Below the pieces are notes generated by a model. It saw nothing but the letters and a program-made list of their open reading frames with translations, searched no databases and was not told the origin of the DNA. A stretch of 64,000 nucleotides of DNA, taken from Bdellovibrionales bacterium (GTDB lineage Bacteria > Bdellovibrionota > Bdellovibrionia > Bdellovibrionales > UBA1609). Positions 26,657 to 36,461 of the stretch are shown here, in pieces. Made by a program: the position numbers and the translations under genes. How positions within the stretch are numbered: position 1 is the first letter of the stretch; the number at the start of each line of letters is the position of its first letter. Location: the NCBI GenBank assembly GCA_016716765.1, contig JADJVA010000025.1, positions 372,001-436,000 on the forward strand, written 5' to 3'.

Positions 26657-27760
26657 TCAACTTATGTTGTTATCATACAAAATCCGAGTGTTGCGATTCA
26701 AATAATATCCGTTTTTGGCTCGATAAATGTATTTGGGCTTGTCGTAGTCGGGTTCGATCATTTTTCGAAGCCTCTTGATCGTAACATAGATCTTATTATC
26801 ATGAACGGCGGGATCGTAGTCTTGCTTCCAGACCTTCTCTACGAGGGATTCTTTCGTATATACTTCGCCAGGGTTCCTCAAAAATAATCTAAGCATATCT
26901 AAGAGTATAAATTGGTTTTTAAAGTCGACTTTCCCTTTTTTCTTTTCGGTCACAGTGTTTGTTTCAGAATCAAAGACGATATCGAAGTCCGAATCATGCG
27001 AAGCCCCAATCAGCTTGAGTCGTTCGTCAATGCTTCGCGAGAGATATTTCAGATTTTCAGGGTCGACAGAACGTTTAGCCAAGTGCAAATACATTCGACC
27101 TAGATCCACTTCTCCTGAGTCTGTGTAGGTGATACCCATGGCAAATAGCAAGCTGACATGCATGTAGAGATTTTTCTGAATTTTCAGGAGATCGTAGCAT
27201 TGCCAAAAAACATCGAGACACTGTTCGTATTTTCCCATCTTACGCAAGATATGGCCATTCAAAACCTGACTGGATAGACGCAAATCTGGGAAATCAAGAA
27301 CTTGAAAAAAAACTTGGAGGTTATAGATCTCTTTGAGTGCATCTTCGTAGCGTCCCAAGAAATGATACACGATTGCGAGCCCATGGACCGCATAGCAAAT
27401 GTCTTCCTTGTTGTCTGCGGAGAGCGCGAGTGCCAGAGACTTTTCTAAAAATTCGAGAGCTGTCGTATGTTGTGCCTTGTAAGAGGCACAGAGAGCGAGA
27501 GTGTAGTAGGTCTTCGCGTTGAGTTCCACGTTCTTATGAAGAACGAGGTCCTGAAGAGTCTCTTTGATGGCCTCGATTTTTTCGACATCTTCCATCTCCG
27601 CATAAATGCGCAAGAGCACATTTTGGCACTTAAGAAAGCCCGGGAAATCCCTTCCCTCATAAAAATGGGATGAGGCATGAGAAATCTTCTCTGCGGCCAA
27701 TCGAAAATCTCCACGTTCAAAATAGAGTTTTCCGATTTCGTAGATTGACTCCTCTTTCAT
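26657..27760 (-). CDS. TPR protein with C-terminal OmpR-type winged-helix DNA-binding domain
   Basis: About 367 residues. Residues 1-260 are TPR-like helical hairpins (for example ELNAKTYYTLALCASYKAQ and EDICYAVHGLAIVYHFLGRYEDAL). The C-terminal 90 residues form a Trans_reg_C domain: LLDMLRLFLRNPGEVYTKESLVEKVW, then the recognition-helix region HDNKIYVTIKRLRKMI and the wing KYIYRAKNGYYLN. There is no receiver domain, so it probably senses a protein or metabolite through the TPRs. The ATG at 27760 is preceded by GCGGA; a TTG at 27775 is the alternative. It has an adjacent exported protein gene as possible target. Confidence 0.8.
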   Translation of the reverse strand: MKEESIYEIGKLYFERGDFRLAAEKISHASSHFYEGRDFPGFLKCQNVLLRIYAEMEDVEKIEAIKETLQDLVLHKNVELNAKTYYTLALCASYKAQHTTALEFLEKSLALALSADNKEDICYAVHGLAIVYHFLGRYEDALKEIYNLQVFFQVLDFPDLRLSSQVLNGHILRKMGKYEQCLDVFWQCYDLLKIQKNLYMHVSLLFAMGITYTDSGEVDLGRMYLHLAKRSVDPENLKYLSRSIDERLKLIGASHDSDFDIVFDSETNTVTEKKKGKVDFKNQFILLDMLRLFLRNPGEVYTKESLVEKVWKQDYDPAVHDNKIYVTIKRLRKMIEPDYDKPKYIYRAKNGYYLNRNTRILYDNNIS

Positions 27761-27974
27761 GGTCATTTCCGCCAATATTCTTCATTTGCAGGTTTTTAAG
27801 ATTCTGTATTTTGTATCATAATTTCTTGAAAAAAACTGAAGGAAAGGTCAATTTTTTGTCAAAAAATGGGCTGAAGACCTTTAGTGGCGGGGATTTTAGG
27901 CAAATGAGCCGGGGTTCCCAAACTCTAGGCTAGCCCCGATAAATTTGACCACAAAGAAAGCACAGTCGTCTCAT

Positions 27975-28001
27975 GGGGCCCTGCGCAAATCAGAGGGGCC
28001 C
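27975..28001. terminator. GC-rich stem-loop downstream of lon
   Basis: GGGGCCCT, an 11-base loop, then AGGGGCCC gives an 8-bp perfect stem about 30 bases past the lon stop codon. On the minus strand no T-run follows. On the plus strand TCTTTTC follows. It probably limits 3' decay or terminates lon transcription weakly. Confidence 0.45.
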
Positions 28002-28030
28002 TCTTTTCTGTGCCAAATTCACAGAGGAGT

Positions 28031-30502
28031 TTAATGATGCTGCAGAGAATGCCCCGTATACTGAGCCTTGATTCCCGATGACCGTTGAGAGCGAACTTTA
28101 AAGATCTCCTTGGCATTTTTGACATCAAGAGCATTCACGAGCACCTGATCGACGTGATCGACCGAAATAACCTTGAGCTCTTTGAGCACTTCGGCAGGGA
28201 TGTCCTTGAGGTCCTTTTCATTTTCCTTTGGGATTATGACCATTTTTATTCCTCCGCGATGCGCTGCCAAGATTTTTTCCTTGAGGCCACCAATTGCGAG
28301 GACTCGGCCACGCAAAGTGACTTCGCCTGTCATGGCTACCGTTCGCTTCACTGGGATTTTGGTAATTGCCGATACAATGCTAGTTGTGATTGCAATACCG
28401 GCAGAGGGCCCGTCTTTTGGAATGGCTCCCTCGGGGGCATGGATGTGCACATCTATATTGGAATAAAACTCCTTATCAAAACCAAAAAGAGGACCGCGTG
28501 AACGAACGTAGCTCATAGCGGCCGAGCAGGATTCTTTCATCACGTCTCCGAGTTGTCCCGTAATGGTAAATTTACCCTTTCCAGGTACGACGGAAACCTC
28601 CACGACCAGCAGATCGCCTCCAACCTCTGTCCAGGCAAGGCCGTTGGTCAGTCCGACTTCATTTTGTCCCTCAATTTTGCCATATTTGTAGCGAGGAGGA
28701 CCCAGATATACGGACAATTTTTTTGGGGTGACCGTATATGTTTTGGATGGTTTGCTCTTCGTCTTCCCCTCTTTGCCAGAGGCGGAGGGGCTGACTGTTT
28801 GAGCTTGATCCGAAACTATCTCTTTGGCCACCTTTCGGCAAACGGTAGCCAATTGTCTTTCAAGACTTCTTACTCCGGCTTCCTTGGTGTAGGAGCGAAT
28901 AATTTCGTGGACGGACTGATCTGTGAAGCTCACTTTATATGAGGTCAGTCCATGGTTTTCTATCTGTTTAGGAATCAGATATTTTTTTGCTATATGGAAC
29001 TTTTCCTTTTCGATATAGCCCTCGAGATGAATGATCTCCATACGGTCAAGTAAGGGACGTGGAATGGGATGGAGCGAATTTGCGGTGGTGAAAAACATCG
29101 TTTTTGATAGATCGTAGTCCACCTCAAGATAGTGGTCTTGGAAGGTGCTATTTTGTTCCGGGTCCAAGACCTCAAGCAGGGCAGAAGAGGGGTCTCCTCT
29201 GAAGTCAGTGCTCATTTTGTCGATTTCATCCAGGAGAATGAGGGGATTGCCAGTGTCAACCTTTCGCATCGCTTGAATAATCTTTCCGGGCATTGCTCCA
29301 ACATAAGTTTTTCGATGGCCACGGATCTCAGCTTCATCCCGAACCCCTCCCAAAGAAATACGAGCAAAGGGACGGTTCATTGAGCGTGCCACTGAGCGCG
29401 CCAGAGAAGTTTTTCCGACCCCCGGTGGGCCAACCAGGCAAAGAATGGGCCCCTTCAATTTGGTATTGAGGGCCTGAACAGCCAGATGTTCAAGGATTCT
29501 CTCCTTTACTTTCTCAAGACCCCAGTGGTCAGCATCCAAAATGGCTTCGGCTTCCTTAATGTCATGCTTTTCCTGGGAGTAGTTCTGCCAAGGGAGATCA
29601 AGTATCCAATCAATGTAATTACGCACCACGGTTGCTTCTGCACTCATTGGCGACATCATTTTCAGTTTTTTTATCTCTTTTAAAACTTTGTCTGGAGCCT
29701 CTTTGCTCATTTTCTTTTTCTTTAATCGTTCCTCTAACTCCATGATCTCGGCTTGGTAGTCGTCTTTCTCTCCCAATTCTTTTTGAATCGCTTGCATCTG
29801 CTCATTCAAATAATACTCTTTCTGGGATCGCTCCATTTGTTTCTTAACGCGATTGCGAATCTTCTTCTCAACTTCAAGAATTTCAATTTCAGAAGTCATG
29901 AGACTCAGCAGGTCTTCAAGTCTCTCGCCCGGGTCAATAATTTCGAGTAAGCGTTGCTTGTCCTCAATTTTGAGATTCAGTTGGGCAACGATGATATCAG
30001 AAAGTTCTCCATAATTTTCAATTGTTGAAACACGCATGAGAATTTCTGGAGGTATTCTTTTATTCAGCTTTACATAATTTTCGAAAGTATTCTTCACTGA
30101 GCGAACAAGAGCTTTTGCTTCCATTTCGCTTTCAGCTTTTTCCTGAAGATCCTCGACCTCCACCATAAAGAAATTATCAGAAGGTAGGAATCCCTTAATT
30201 CGAACTCGACGTTTACCCTCAACGAGAACTTTTACAGTCCCATCGGGAAGCCGTAATAGTTGAATGATTGTTCCCACCGTTCCAATTTCATAAATATCCT
30301 TGGGTTCGGGATTGTTTGTCTTTGCATCTCGCTGTGCCGCCAGAACGATATCAGTCTGTTTGCTCATGGCCTCTTCGAGGGCATTGATGCTTTTCTCCCT
30401 GCCTACAAAGAGCGGCATCATCATGTGCGGAAAGATAATCAAATCACGCAGAGGAAGCAGAGGTAACTTGTGTATTTTTGTTTCAGTTGTATTCTCACTC
30501 AT
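28031..30502 (-). CDS. lon: ATP-dependent protease Lon
   Basis: 823 residues (E. coli Lon 784). The N-terminal substrate-binding domain starts at HKLPLLPLRDLIIFPHM. The AAA+ module has the Walker A GPPGVGKTS and Walker B LILLDEIDKM. The C-terminal peptidase domain carries the catalytic Ser in PKDGPSAGIAI and the catalytic Lys in GGLKEKILAAHRGG. A Lys/Ser-rich insertion (SASGKEGKTKSKPSK) lies between the ATPase and the protease. Lon degrades misfolded and regulatory proteins in the cytoplasm. It follows clpP and clpX on the same strand, separated from clpX by 83 bases, with AGGAAGGGGA before its ATG. Confidence 0.97.
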   Translation of the reverse strand: MSENTTETKIHKLPLLPLRDLIIFPHMMMPLFVGREKSINALEEAMSKQTDIVLAAQRDAKTNNPEPKDIYEIGTVGTIIQLLRLPDGTVKVLVEGKRRVRIKGFLPSDNFFMVEVEDLQEKAESEMEAKALVRSVKNTFENYVKLNKRIPPEILMRVSTIENYGELSDIIVAQLNLKIEDKQRLLEIIDPGERLEDLLSLMTSEIEILEVEKKIRNRVKKQMERSQKEYYLNEQMQAIQKELGEKDDYQAEIMELEERLKKKKMSKEAPDKVLKEIKKLKMMSPMSAEATVVRNYIDWILDLPWQNYSQEKHDIKEAEAILDADHWGLEKVKERILEHLAVQALNTKLKGPILCLVGPPGVGKTSLARSVARSMNRPFARISLGGVRDEAEIRGHRKTYVGAMPGKIIQAMRKVDTGNPLILLDEIDKMSTDFRGDPSSALLEVLDPEQNSTFQDHYLEVDYDLSKTMFFTTANSLHPIPRPLLDRMEIIHLEGYIEKEKFHIAKKYLIPKQIENHGLTSYKVSFTDQSVHEIIRSYTKEAGVRSLERQLATVCRKVAKEIVSDQAQTVSPSASGKEGKTKSKPSKTYTVTPKKLSVYLGPPRYKYGKIEGQNEVGLTNGLAWTEVGGDLLVVEVSVVPGKGKFTITGQLGDVMKESCSAAMSYVRSRGPLFGFDKEFYSNIDVHIHAPEGAIPKDGPSAGIAITTSIVSAITKIPVKRTVAMTGEVTLRGRVLAIGGLKEKILAAHRGGIKMVIIPKENEKDLKDIPAEVLKELKVISVDHVDQVLVNALDVKNAKEIFKVRSQRSSGIKAQYTGHSLQHH

Positions 30503-30585
30503 AGATTCCCCTTCCTAAAACATTCCAACTCAAACCTAAAAGGTTCGATCCTTGAACATTCATTTGAGGCCAGATGAAACAGGGG

Positions 30586-31914
30586 TCAAGCACTTTCAGC
30601 GGAGTCGCTACCGGGGTTTCTCGTCTTTTTGGGACTAGATTCCTCACCCTCCGGCCGGTAGACCAGGCGGGGCTTCTCCTTCTGCGTAATGACACCCTTG
30701 TCGATGATACATTCCTTTACATCTGTCTTGGAAGGAATTTCATACATGATGTCTAGCATTGCCGTTTCCAGGACTCCACGGAGGCCGCGAGCTCCTGTAT
30801 TGCGCTTAATGGCTTCTCGTGCAACAGAAGTGAGAGCTTCATCGGTAAATGAAAGTTCCACTCCTTCGTAGCTAAATAGTTTCTGGTATTGCTTGGTGAG
30901 TGCGTTTTTCGGCTTAACAAGGATGTCGATGAGGGCCGTCTCATCGAGAGAGTCTAAAACAGCAATAACAGGGAGTCGGCCAATAAATTCAGGGATCAAC
31001 CCATACCGAGCCAAATCGTCCGGCTCGACCATTTTCAAGGGATTTGAGTGTTCCTCAAGTCTCTCGTCCTTGGTCTTGATTTCCGTGGCAATTCCCATAG
31101 TTTTGTGATTGACTCGATTTTCGATAATTTTCTCAAGTCCTACAAAGGCGCCACCGCAGATGAACAAAATATTGGATGTGTCTACTTGAATAAATTCCTG
31201 TTGGGGGTGCTTTCGCCCGCCTTTCGGAGGTAAATTTGCAACGGTGCCCTCTAAGATTTTTAACAGGGCCTGCTGAACACCCTCTCCGCTGACATCGCGA
31301 GTAATTGACGGATTCTCCGATTTACGTGAAATTTTATCAATCTCGTCCACATAAATAACGCCCCTCTGGGCCTTTTCAACGTCATAATCAGCTGCTTGAA
31401 GAAGATTGAGGACAACGTTTTCAACATCTTCACCGACATAACCCGCCTCGGTTAGTGCTGTCGCATCGGCCATAGCAAATGGGACATTCAATATCTTTGC
31501 GATGGTTTGAGCCAACAAAGTTTTTCCTGACCCAGTCGGACCGATGAGGAGAATATTAGATTTAGAAATCTCTACATCATCTTTCTTTACGCCCTTAGAA
31601 GAGGAATTGATCCTCTTGTAGTGATTGTGTACAGCCACGGCGAGGGACTTCTTGGCAGAATCCTGGCCAATGACATAGTCATCAAGGAAGCTTTTTATAT
31701 CTACAGGTTTAGGAACCTTCAACAGGGACTTATTGGCTCCCTCGTCGCGGTCTCTCTCTTCTGCTATAATATCGTTGCAGAGTTCAATACACTCATCACA
31801 GATATAAACACCCGGCCCAGCGATGAGCTTCTTAACCTCTTTTTGACTCTTGCCGCAAAAACTGCAACAAAGAGTGCCATAAGCATTGTTACCGTTATTG
31901 TCTTTCTTGCTCAT
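30586..31914 (-). CDS. clpX: ClpX, ATPase subunit of ClpXP protease
   Basis: 442 residues (E. coli 424). The N-terminal zinc-binding domain has its four cysteines in CSFCGKS and YICDECIELC. The AAA+ domain has GPTGSGKTLLAQ and VIYVDEIDKI, with sensor and IGF-type loops further on. ClpX unfolds tagged substrates and feeds them to ClpP. Its ATG overlaps the clpP stop codon (TGATG), so the two are translationally coupled. The C-terminal tail EGEESSPKKTRNPGSDSAESA is a low-complexity extension. Confidence 0.97.
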   Translation of the reverse strand: MSKKDNNGNNAYGTLCCSFCGKSQKEVKKLIAGPGVYICDECIELCNDIIAEERDRDEGANKSLLKVPKPVDIKSFLDDYVIGQDSAKKSLAVAVHNHYKRINSSSKGVKKDDVEISKSNILLIGPTGSGKTLLAQTIAKILNVPFAMADATALTEAGYVGEDVENVVLNLLQAADYDVEKAQRGVIYVDEIDKISRKSENPSITRDVSGEGVQQALLKILEGTVANLPPKGGRKHPQQEFIQVDTSNILFICGGAFVGLEKIIENRVNHKTMGIATEIKTKDERLEEHSNPLKMVEPDDLARYGLIPEFIGRLPVIAVLDSLDETALIDILVKPKNALTKQYQKLFSYEGVELSFTDEALTSVAREAIKRNTGARGLRGVLETAMLDIMYEIPSKTDVKECIIDKGVITQKEKPRLVYRPEGEESSPKKTRNPGSDSAESA

Positions 31915-32546
31915 CAGCTGTCGCTTCCTTTTTTAATGGCCTTGCGATCTGTGACAATTGAATCAACCAACCCATAATCCATTGCCTCTGAGGCAGTCAT
32001 AAAATTGTCACGATCCATGGCCTTATTGAGTTCCTCGAAGGATTTTCCAGTGTGCTTGCGATAGATCTCCGTAAGACGATTTTTTGTTCGTATGAGCTCC
32101 TTGGCCTGTATCTCAATGTCGCTCACCTGGCCTGAGATGCCCCCACCCATGATGTGTGGTTGGTGAATCATGACCCGAGCATTGGGCAACACGAATCTTT
32201 TGCCAGCGGCTCCGGCACAAAGCAACAAAGATCCCATGCTGGCTCCGAGGCCTATGCAGTAAGTGCTGACGTCACATTTTACAAATTGCATAATGTCATA
32301 AATCGCGAGTCCTGCAGAAACGCTTCCTCCAGGAGAATTAATGTAAAGATGTATGTCCTTTTCAGGATTCTCCATCGCCAAAAAAAACATCTGAGCGATG
32401 ATACTATTGGCCACATCATCGCTGACTGGAGTTCCAAGAATAATGATTCTGTCCTTTAAAAGACGTGAATAAATATCGTAGCTGCGTTCGCCGCGTTGAG
32501 TCTGCTCTATGACTATTGGAACTAAGGCCATACAAGTCTCTTTCAT
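31914..32546 (-). CDS. clpP: ClpP, proteolytic subunit of Clp protease
   Basis: 210 residues, the normal length for ClpP. The catalytic serine lies in GLGASMGSLLL, the histidine in VMIHQPH, and the aspartate in KAMDRDNF. The conserved start of the mature enzyme VPIVIEQTQRGERSYDIYSRLL is present. The start could also be the ATG five codons later (MALVPIVI). It forms the tetradecameric chamber served by ClpX, whose gene follows and overlaps it. In many bacteria tig precedes clpP, but here tig lies 8 kb away on the other strand. Confidence 0.97.
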   Translation of the reverse strand: MKETCMALVPIVIEQTQRGERSYDIYSRLLKDRIIILGTPVSDDVANSIIAQMFFLAMENPEKDIHLYINSPGGSVSAGLAIYDIMQFVKCDVSTYCIGLGASMGSLLLCAGAAGKRFVLPNARVMIHQPHIMGGGISGQVSDIEIQAKELIRTKNRLTEIYRKHTGKSFEELNKAMDRDNFMTASEAMDYGLVDSIVTDRKAIKKGSDS

Positions 32547-32837
32547 TATGAATTACTTTCCACTACTACACTTTAAACCCTAACACGTTCGAGCGGAACA
32601 GTTTACCGTCATTTATGCCACAGGAGGCGCAAAAAAACGAAGTCCAATCCCACCCCTCAACCTGTGGTCTAATCCTCAGATGACAAGTTCCTATCGGGTC
32701 ATCACATCTTGGACTTTATCAGTGTGAAAAGACTTTATTAGATCGCCGCTGTGTGCTAATAAATTGCTGATAAAATTTGCGTCTGTTTGGTACACGAAGA
32801 TTTGCGTGACGCGTTAATGACGAAAGGGAGCGCCTCC

Positions 32838-34409
32838 ATGAAATTGAGCATCGAGACTTTACAAAAATTAGAGATGAAGAATTCGACTTTGGTCATATTT
32901 GTGTGCAAGCAGTCCGTCCAGCAGGGCGACTCCAAAAAAGTAAAGAAGGGAAAAAAGAAAGTCCGGGAGTTGGATGTCATACAATATCCGGGGATTCAGT
33001 CGGAAGTAGCAGAACTGATCAAAGGGGCCATTGCGGAGAAATATTTTTCTGGGAAGGCAAAGGAGAGCATTCTTTTTCGGTCTTGTAATTTGAGTTCTGC
33101 CAGAAATGTCATTGCAATTGGTTTGGGTGAAAGTGATTCGGTTAACAATGAAACGCTGCGAGTGGCAGGCGCTGTTGCATTCAATCAAGTTAAAGCTTCC
33201 AAGTTCAAGGAAGCTTGCTTCCATTTGCCTTCGCTCCTTGCTTCAAGCAAAGACTCCGAAGGAGCTGCCCAGGCTTTTTTTGAGGGCATCTTGCTTGCCG
33301 AATACACTTACGATGATCTAAAAATGCTAAGCGAACCTGAGAAAAAGGCAGAGATGCCAACTGTTGAGAAAATCACAGCTCTCGTGAGCGAAAGTTCGGT
33401 CAAAGGATCTCTGAAGAAAGCATTGGAAACAGCAAAAGTACTGGCAGAGTGCACAAATTTTTCCAGACGACTTGGGGATACCCCCGGAAATTTGATGACG
33501 CCAGAGATTTTAGCTAATCAAACAGTCAAAGCGGCCCAAGGGACTGATCTCAAGGTGACTGTTTGGGAAAAGGAAAAAATAAAAAAAGAACGCATGGGTG
33601 GGCTTCTCGGAGTTTCTCTCGGAAGTGCGGTGGATCCGCGATTTATCATTATGCAATATTTTGGAGCTGAAAAATCAAAGAGGCCGATTGCGTTTGTTGG
33701 TAAGGGGCTCACTTTCGACTCTGGCGGCATCAGCATTAAGCCGTCGGCCCAAATGGATGAAATGCGGTATGACATGTGCGGAGGGGCCAATGTTATTGGA
33801 ACCATGCTGGCTATAGCGAAGTTGGGTTTAAAAATAAATGCAATAGGCTTGGTGCCAGCAACTGAAAACATGCCCGGTCCCCTTGCAAATAAACCGGGAG
33901 ATGTACTGACTTTTCGAAATGGAAAGACGGCCGAGGTTTTGAACACCGATGCTGAAGGCCGATTGATTTTAGCTGATGCACTGGCCTATGCGTCTGAGCA
34001 AAAGCCGGCTCTTATTATTGATGCGGCCACTTTGACTGGAGCGATTGTTGTGGCCCTTTCGAATATTTACACCGGTTTTTTTACTCGCGATGCTAAGTTG
34101 AGAAAGCAAATTGAAAGTGCGGCTGAAGTTTCAGGAGAGCTCTTGTGGGCGATGCCTCTTCACGACTTTCATGTTGAGGACATTAAGGGTTCGTACTCAG
34201 ACCTTTCAAACATCTCCTCATATAAAGGAGGGGGGAGTTCCACGGCCGCCGCTTTTCTTGAACAGTTTGTGGAGAGCGGCACTCCATGGGCGCACTTCGA
34301 TATTGCCGGAACGAGTTGGGCCTGTGGGAATAGATTTCCTTATTGTCCGTCAAAAGGAGCTTCGGGTGCGATGATTCGAACTTTCGTCGAGCTTGCGAGA
34401 GGTTACTGA
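32838..34409 (+). CDS. pepA: Leucyl aminopeptidase, M17 family
   Basis: 523 residues from the ATG at 32838, seven bases after AAGGGAG; an in-frame upstream start at 32787 lacks a site. The C-terminal catalytic domain contains VGKGLTFDSGGISIKPS (metal and active-site Lys) and the family signature VLNTDAEGRLILADAL, with metal ligands Asp and Glu. The N-terminal domain is more divergent and has a Lys-rich stretch (KKVKKGKKKVRE). It removes N-terminal residues from peptides, with two metal ions per subunit, in a cytoplasmic hexamer. It diverges from clpP across 291 bp and converges with the unknown gene at 34415. Confidence 0.95.
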   Translation: MKLSIETLQKLEMKNSTLVIFVCKQSVQQGDSKKVKKGKKKVRELDVIQYPGIQSEVAELIKGAIAEKYFSGKAKESILFRSCNLSSARNVIAIGLGESDSVNNETLRVAGAVAFNQVKASKFKEACFHLPSLLASSKDSEGAAQAFFEGILLAEYTYDDLKMLSEPEKKAEMPTVEKITALVSESSVKGSLKKALETAKVLAECTNFSRRLGDTPGNLMTPEILANQTVKAAQGTDLKVTVWEKEKIKKERMGGLLGVSLGSAVDPRFIIMQYFGAEKSKRPIAFVGKGLTFDSGGISIKPSAQMDEMRYDMCGGANVIGTMLAIAKLGLKINAIGLVPATENMPGPLANKPGDVLTFRNGKTAEVLNTDAEGRLILADALAYASEQKPALIIDAATLTGAIVVALSNIYTGFFTRDAKLRKQIESAAEVSGELLWAMPLHDFHVEDIKGSYSDLSNISSYKGGGSSTAAAFLEQFVESGTPWAHFDIAGTSWACGNRFPYCPSKGASGAMIRTFVELARGY

Positions 34410-34414
34410 AGGTT

Positions 34415-35089
34415 TTACCAGTTCATTTTGATTGGTGACGGGGAAGTTTCTTTGATTTGTTGGTGGTCTATAAAGAATTTGTTATTCGCTGACTTATCAT
34501 AGAGTTTCACTGAGAACAGAGACCATTCCATTGGCCATTGTCCGGATATGTGATCAAAGCGAATACTGACTGGCGATTCCTCAAGGTATTTGAGCTCCAA
34601 ATCTCCAGGTTCTTCTTCCAGAATTTTACCGGCTGGAATTGGAATTGCAGAAATGCGGTTTATGTCCTTGTCAATTTGGCAATTGCCCTCGACGACCATT
34701 ATGGGTTTGTCACCAGCAATGGCCATGCCTTCGGCAAAGAACACAAGTTCAATGCGATCGTAGACTTGGCAAGCGAACTGTTTAGCACCGTCGGCTCCTC
34801 GGGTGATAAAATGGCCAAGTTCAATACCAAACTTGCCGTCGCCAAGCTTAGTCACCTTGGCTTCAGACAAGACCCGTCTCTGAGAGGCCAACTGGAGAGC
34901 GCTTCCCTCTAGGTGCGAAAAATCAAAGGCTTTCTGAATGGCGGCGGGCTGGCGTTTGTCGCCCCAATAGTAATAGGTGATCCCGTTCCAAGACTCGCTC
35001 GAAATCCAAACGCCGACAATTGTCGCCATTATGGTAATCACGCTGCCTACTAGAATCTTAGAATCTCTCATCTGCCCTAAATCCCTCAT
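34415..35089 (-). CDS. Membrane-anchored protein of unknown function
   Basis: 224 residues, no recognised family. One hydrophobic helix near the N-terminus (ILVGSVITIMATIVGVWIS) would anchor a domain of about 190 residues in the periplasm. That domain has two cysteines (FACQVYD and GNCQIDKD) that could pair, and it looks beta-rich. The start at 35089 or the ATG six codons later are both possible. It ends five bases from the pepA stop (convergent) and lies downstream of gshA on the same strand. Confidence 0.65.
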   Translation of the reverse strand: MRDLGQMRDSKILVGSVITIMATIVGVWISSESWNGITYYYWGDKRQPAAIQKAFDFSHLEGSALQLASQRRVLSEAKVTKLGDGKFGIELGHFITRGADGAKQFACQVYDRIELVFFAEGMAIAGDKPIMVVEGNCQIDKDINRISAIPIPAGKILEEEPGDLELKYLEESPVSIRFDHISGQWPMEWSLFSVKLYDKSANNKFFIDHQQIKETSPSPIKMNW

Positions 35090-35207
35090 GACTCATAGAG
35101 CGTAGTTGCTCCTGACAAATATTTTATCGGGAAGAAAAATAGATTCGATAAGGGTCCTTTAAAAACCATGACCAAAGGCCGTGCGAAAGGAATCAAAAAA
35201 ACTTGCC

Positions 35208-36461
35208 CTAAAGAGAACAGCCAGCTTTGTAACCCACAAACTCGACTTTTGACTGCTTAGCTTCGTAGGCGATTGCTAAAAAACCCAATTTTGCGAGCCA
35301 GCCATAAACATTTTCCATTGAGGCGCCCTCAATAGCTACCTTGAGGTCAGAAACGCAGAGTTTTTTGAAAACGACTCCGGGGGAGTTGAGACTCTCATTT
35401 GGTCCCTTTTTGCTATGAGCACGCAAGAATCCTCCGGCAAGATGACATCCAATCATATAAATAGAAGGTTCGGCGGTTTCAGCTTCTGTGACAATTCGAG
35501 TGGGGATCCCTTCCTGAATGATAACTTCTAAGATCTCGCGTCCTCCCTTGGCCGCCTTCATCTTTTTTCGTGCTTTATAATTCCAGTCTCTTACTTCATT
35601 TCCGGAGTTAACATGGACGACCCCCAAACCATAAGTTCCTGCATTGTTCTTAATGAAGGCAAAAGGTCGCTGCTTTATTCCCAATTCCTCATATTTAATT
35701 GCCAGGCGCTCAAGAAAATTGTCAACAGAGATAGCCAAGCTCTCCAGGTTCTCACTGTCTGCGAGATCGAAATGCGGAAAAAGTTCTGTGTCGACTTGAA
35801 TGAATTTAGGGGGAAGATCAATCATCTTGGCGAATTCAAAGGCGAGGCCATTGTAGAGGTCAAAAAACTCGCTCTTGCGCCTTCTGTGCCAGCCCATAGT
35901 ATGAGGTGGATTCATGGGAGTCTCCAGATCCTTGACGAATCCCTCATAGGAATGGGAAAAGTCATTATTGCAAATAATGAGATCCATCTTTTCACCATCA
36001 ACAACAACTTGACCGTTAACCACTTCGGCGCCAAAAATCTTTAAGTTTCTTCCGGCTGCATTTGTTAAGGAAAGGGTTTCCTTTAAGGCTCTTGGAAAAG
36101 CAATTTTTGTCTCGTGTCCCGATTGATTCAAAAAATCAAAAAGAACGGCGACATTATCCCAATAAAAAAGATTTGTTGTATGCTCCTCGGTCAAAAGAGC
36201 TATTTTTTCTATATGAGGACCGTAATGAATATCCAAATACCTACGCACGATATCAACTGCTCGCTCCCTGTCTACTGGGCAAATGTTATTGAAACCTGCT
36301 GGAAAAATGTTGGCGTCGACAGGGGCAATCATGACACCTGAATCACGAATATCAAAACTCGAATAAAATGGAAAAGAAAGCCCTGTGCTTTTTGTTCGAA
36401 ACCAGGAGTCAACATTAGCTCGATGCTCTACGATTTTACGATGAATGGTGTCGTGAATCAA
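35208..36461 (-). CDS. gshA: Glutamate-cysteine ligase, Acidithiobacillus-type (GshA family)
   Basis: 417 residues. It joins glutamate and cysteine with ATP, the first step of glutathione synthesis. The sequence matches the GshA family typified by Acidithiobacillus and many proteobacteria, not the E. coli type: IRDSGVMIAPVDANIFPAGFNNICP near the start and FAFIKNNAGTYGLGVVHV in the ATP-grasp-like core. The N-terminus overlaps the EI24/CysZ-like gene upstream by 26 bases, so expression is linked. No gshB is visible in the window. Confidence 0.88.
   Translation of the reverse strand: MIHDTIHRKIVEHRANVDSWFRTKSTGLSFPFYSSFDIRDSGVMIAPVDANIFPAGFNNICPVDRERAVDIVRRYLDIHYGPHIEKIALLTEEHTTNLFYWDNVAVLFDFLNQSGHETKIAFPRALKETLSLTNAAGRNLKIFGAEVVNGQVVVDGEKMDLIICNNDFSHSYEGFVKDLETPMNPPHTMGWHRRRKSEFFDLYNGLAFEFAKMIDLPPKFIQVDTELFPHFDLADSENLESLAISVDNFLERLAIKYEELGIKQRPFAFIKNNAGTYGLGVVHVNSGNEVRDWNYKARKKMKAAKGGREILEVIIQEGIPTRIVTEAETAEPSIYMIGCHLAGGFLRAHSKKGPNESLNSPGVVFKKLCVSDLKVAIEGASMENVYGWLAKLGFLAIAYEAKQSKVEFVGYKAGCSL

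Noticed and set aside
28031..32546. Many plus-strand frames opposite lon, clpX and clpP
   Set aside because: They are antisense shadows of well-conserved genes and have no start sites or family features.
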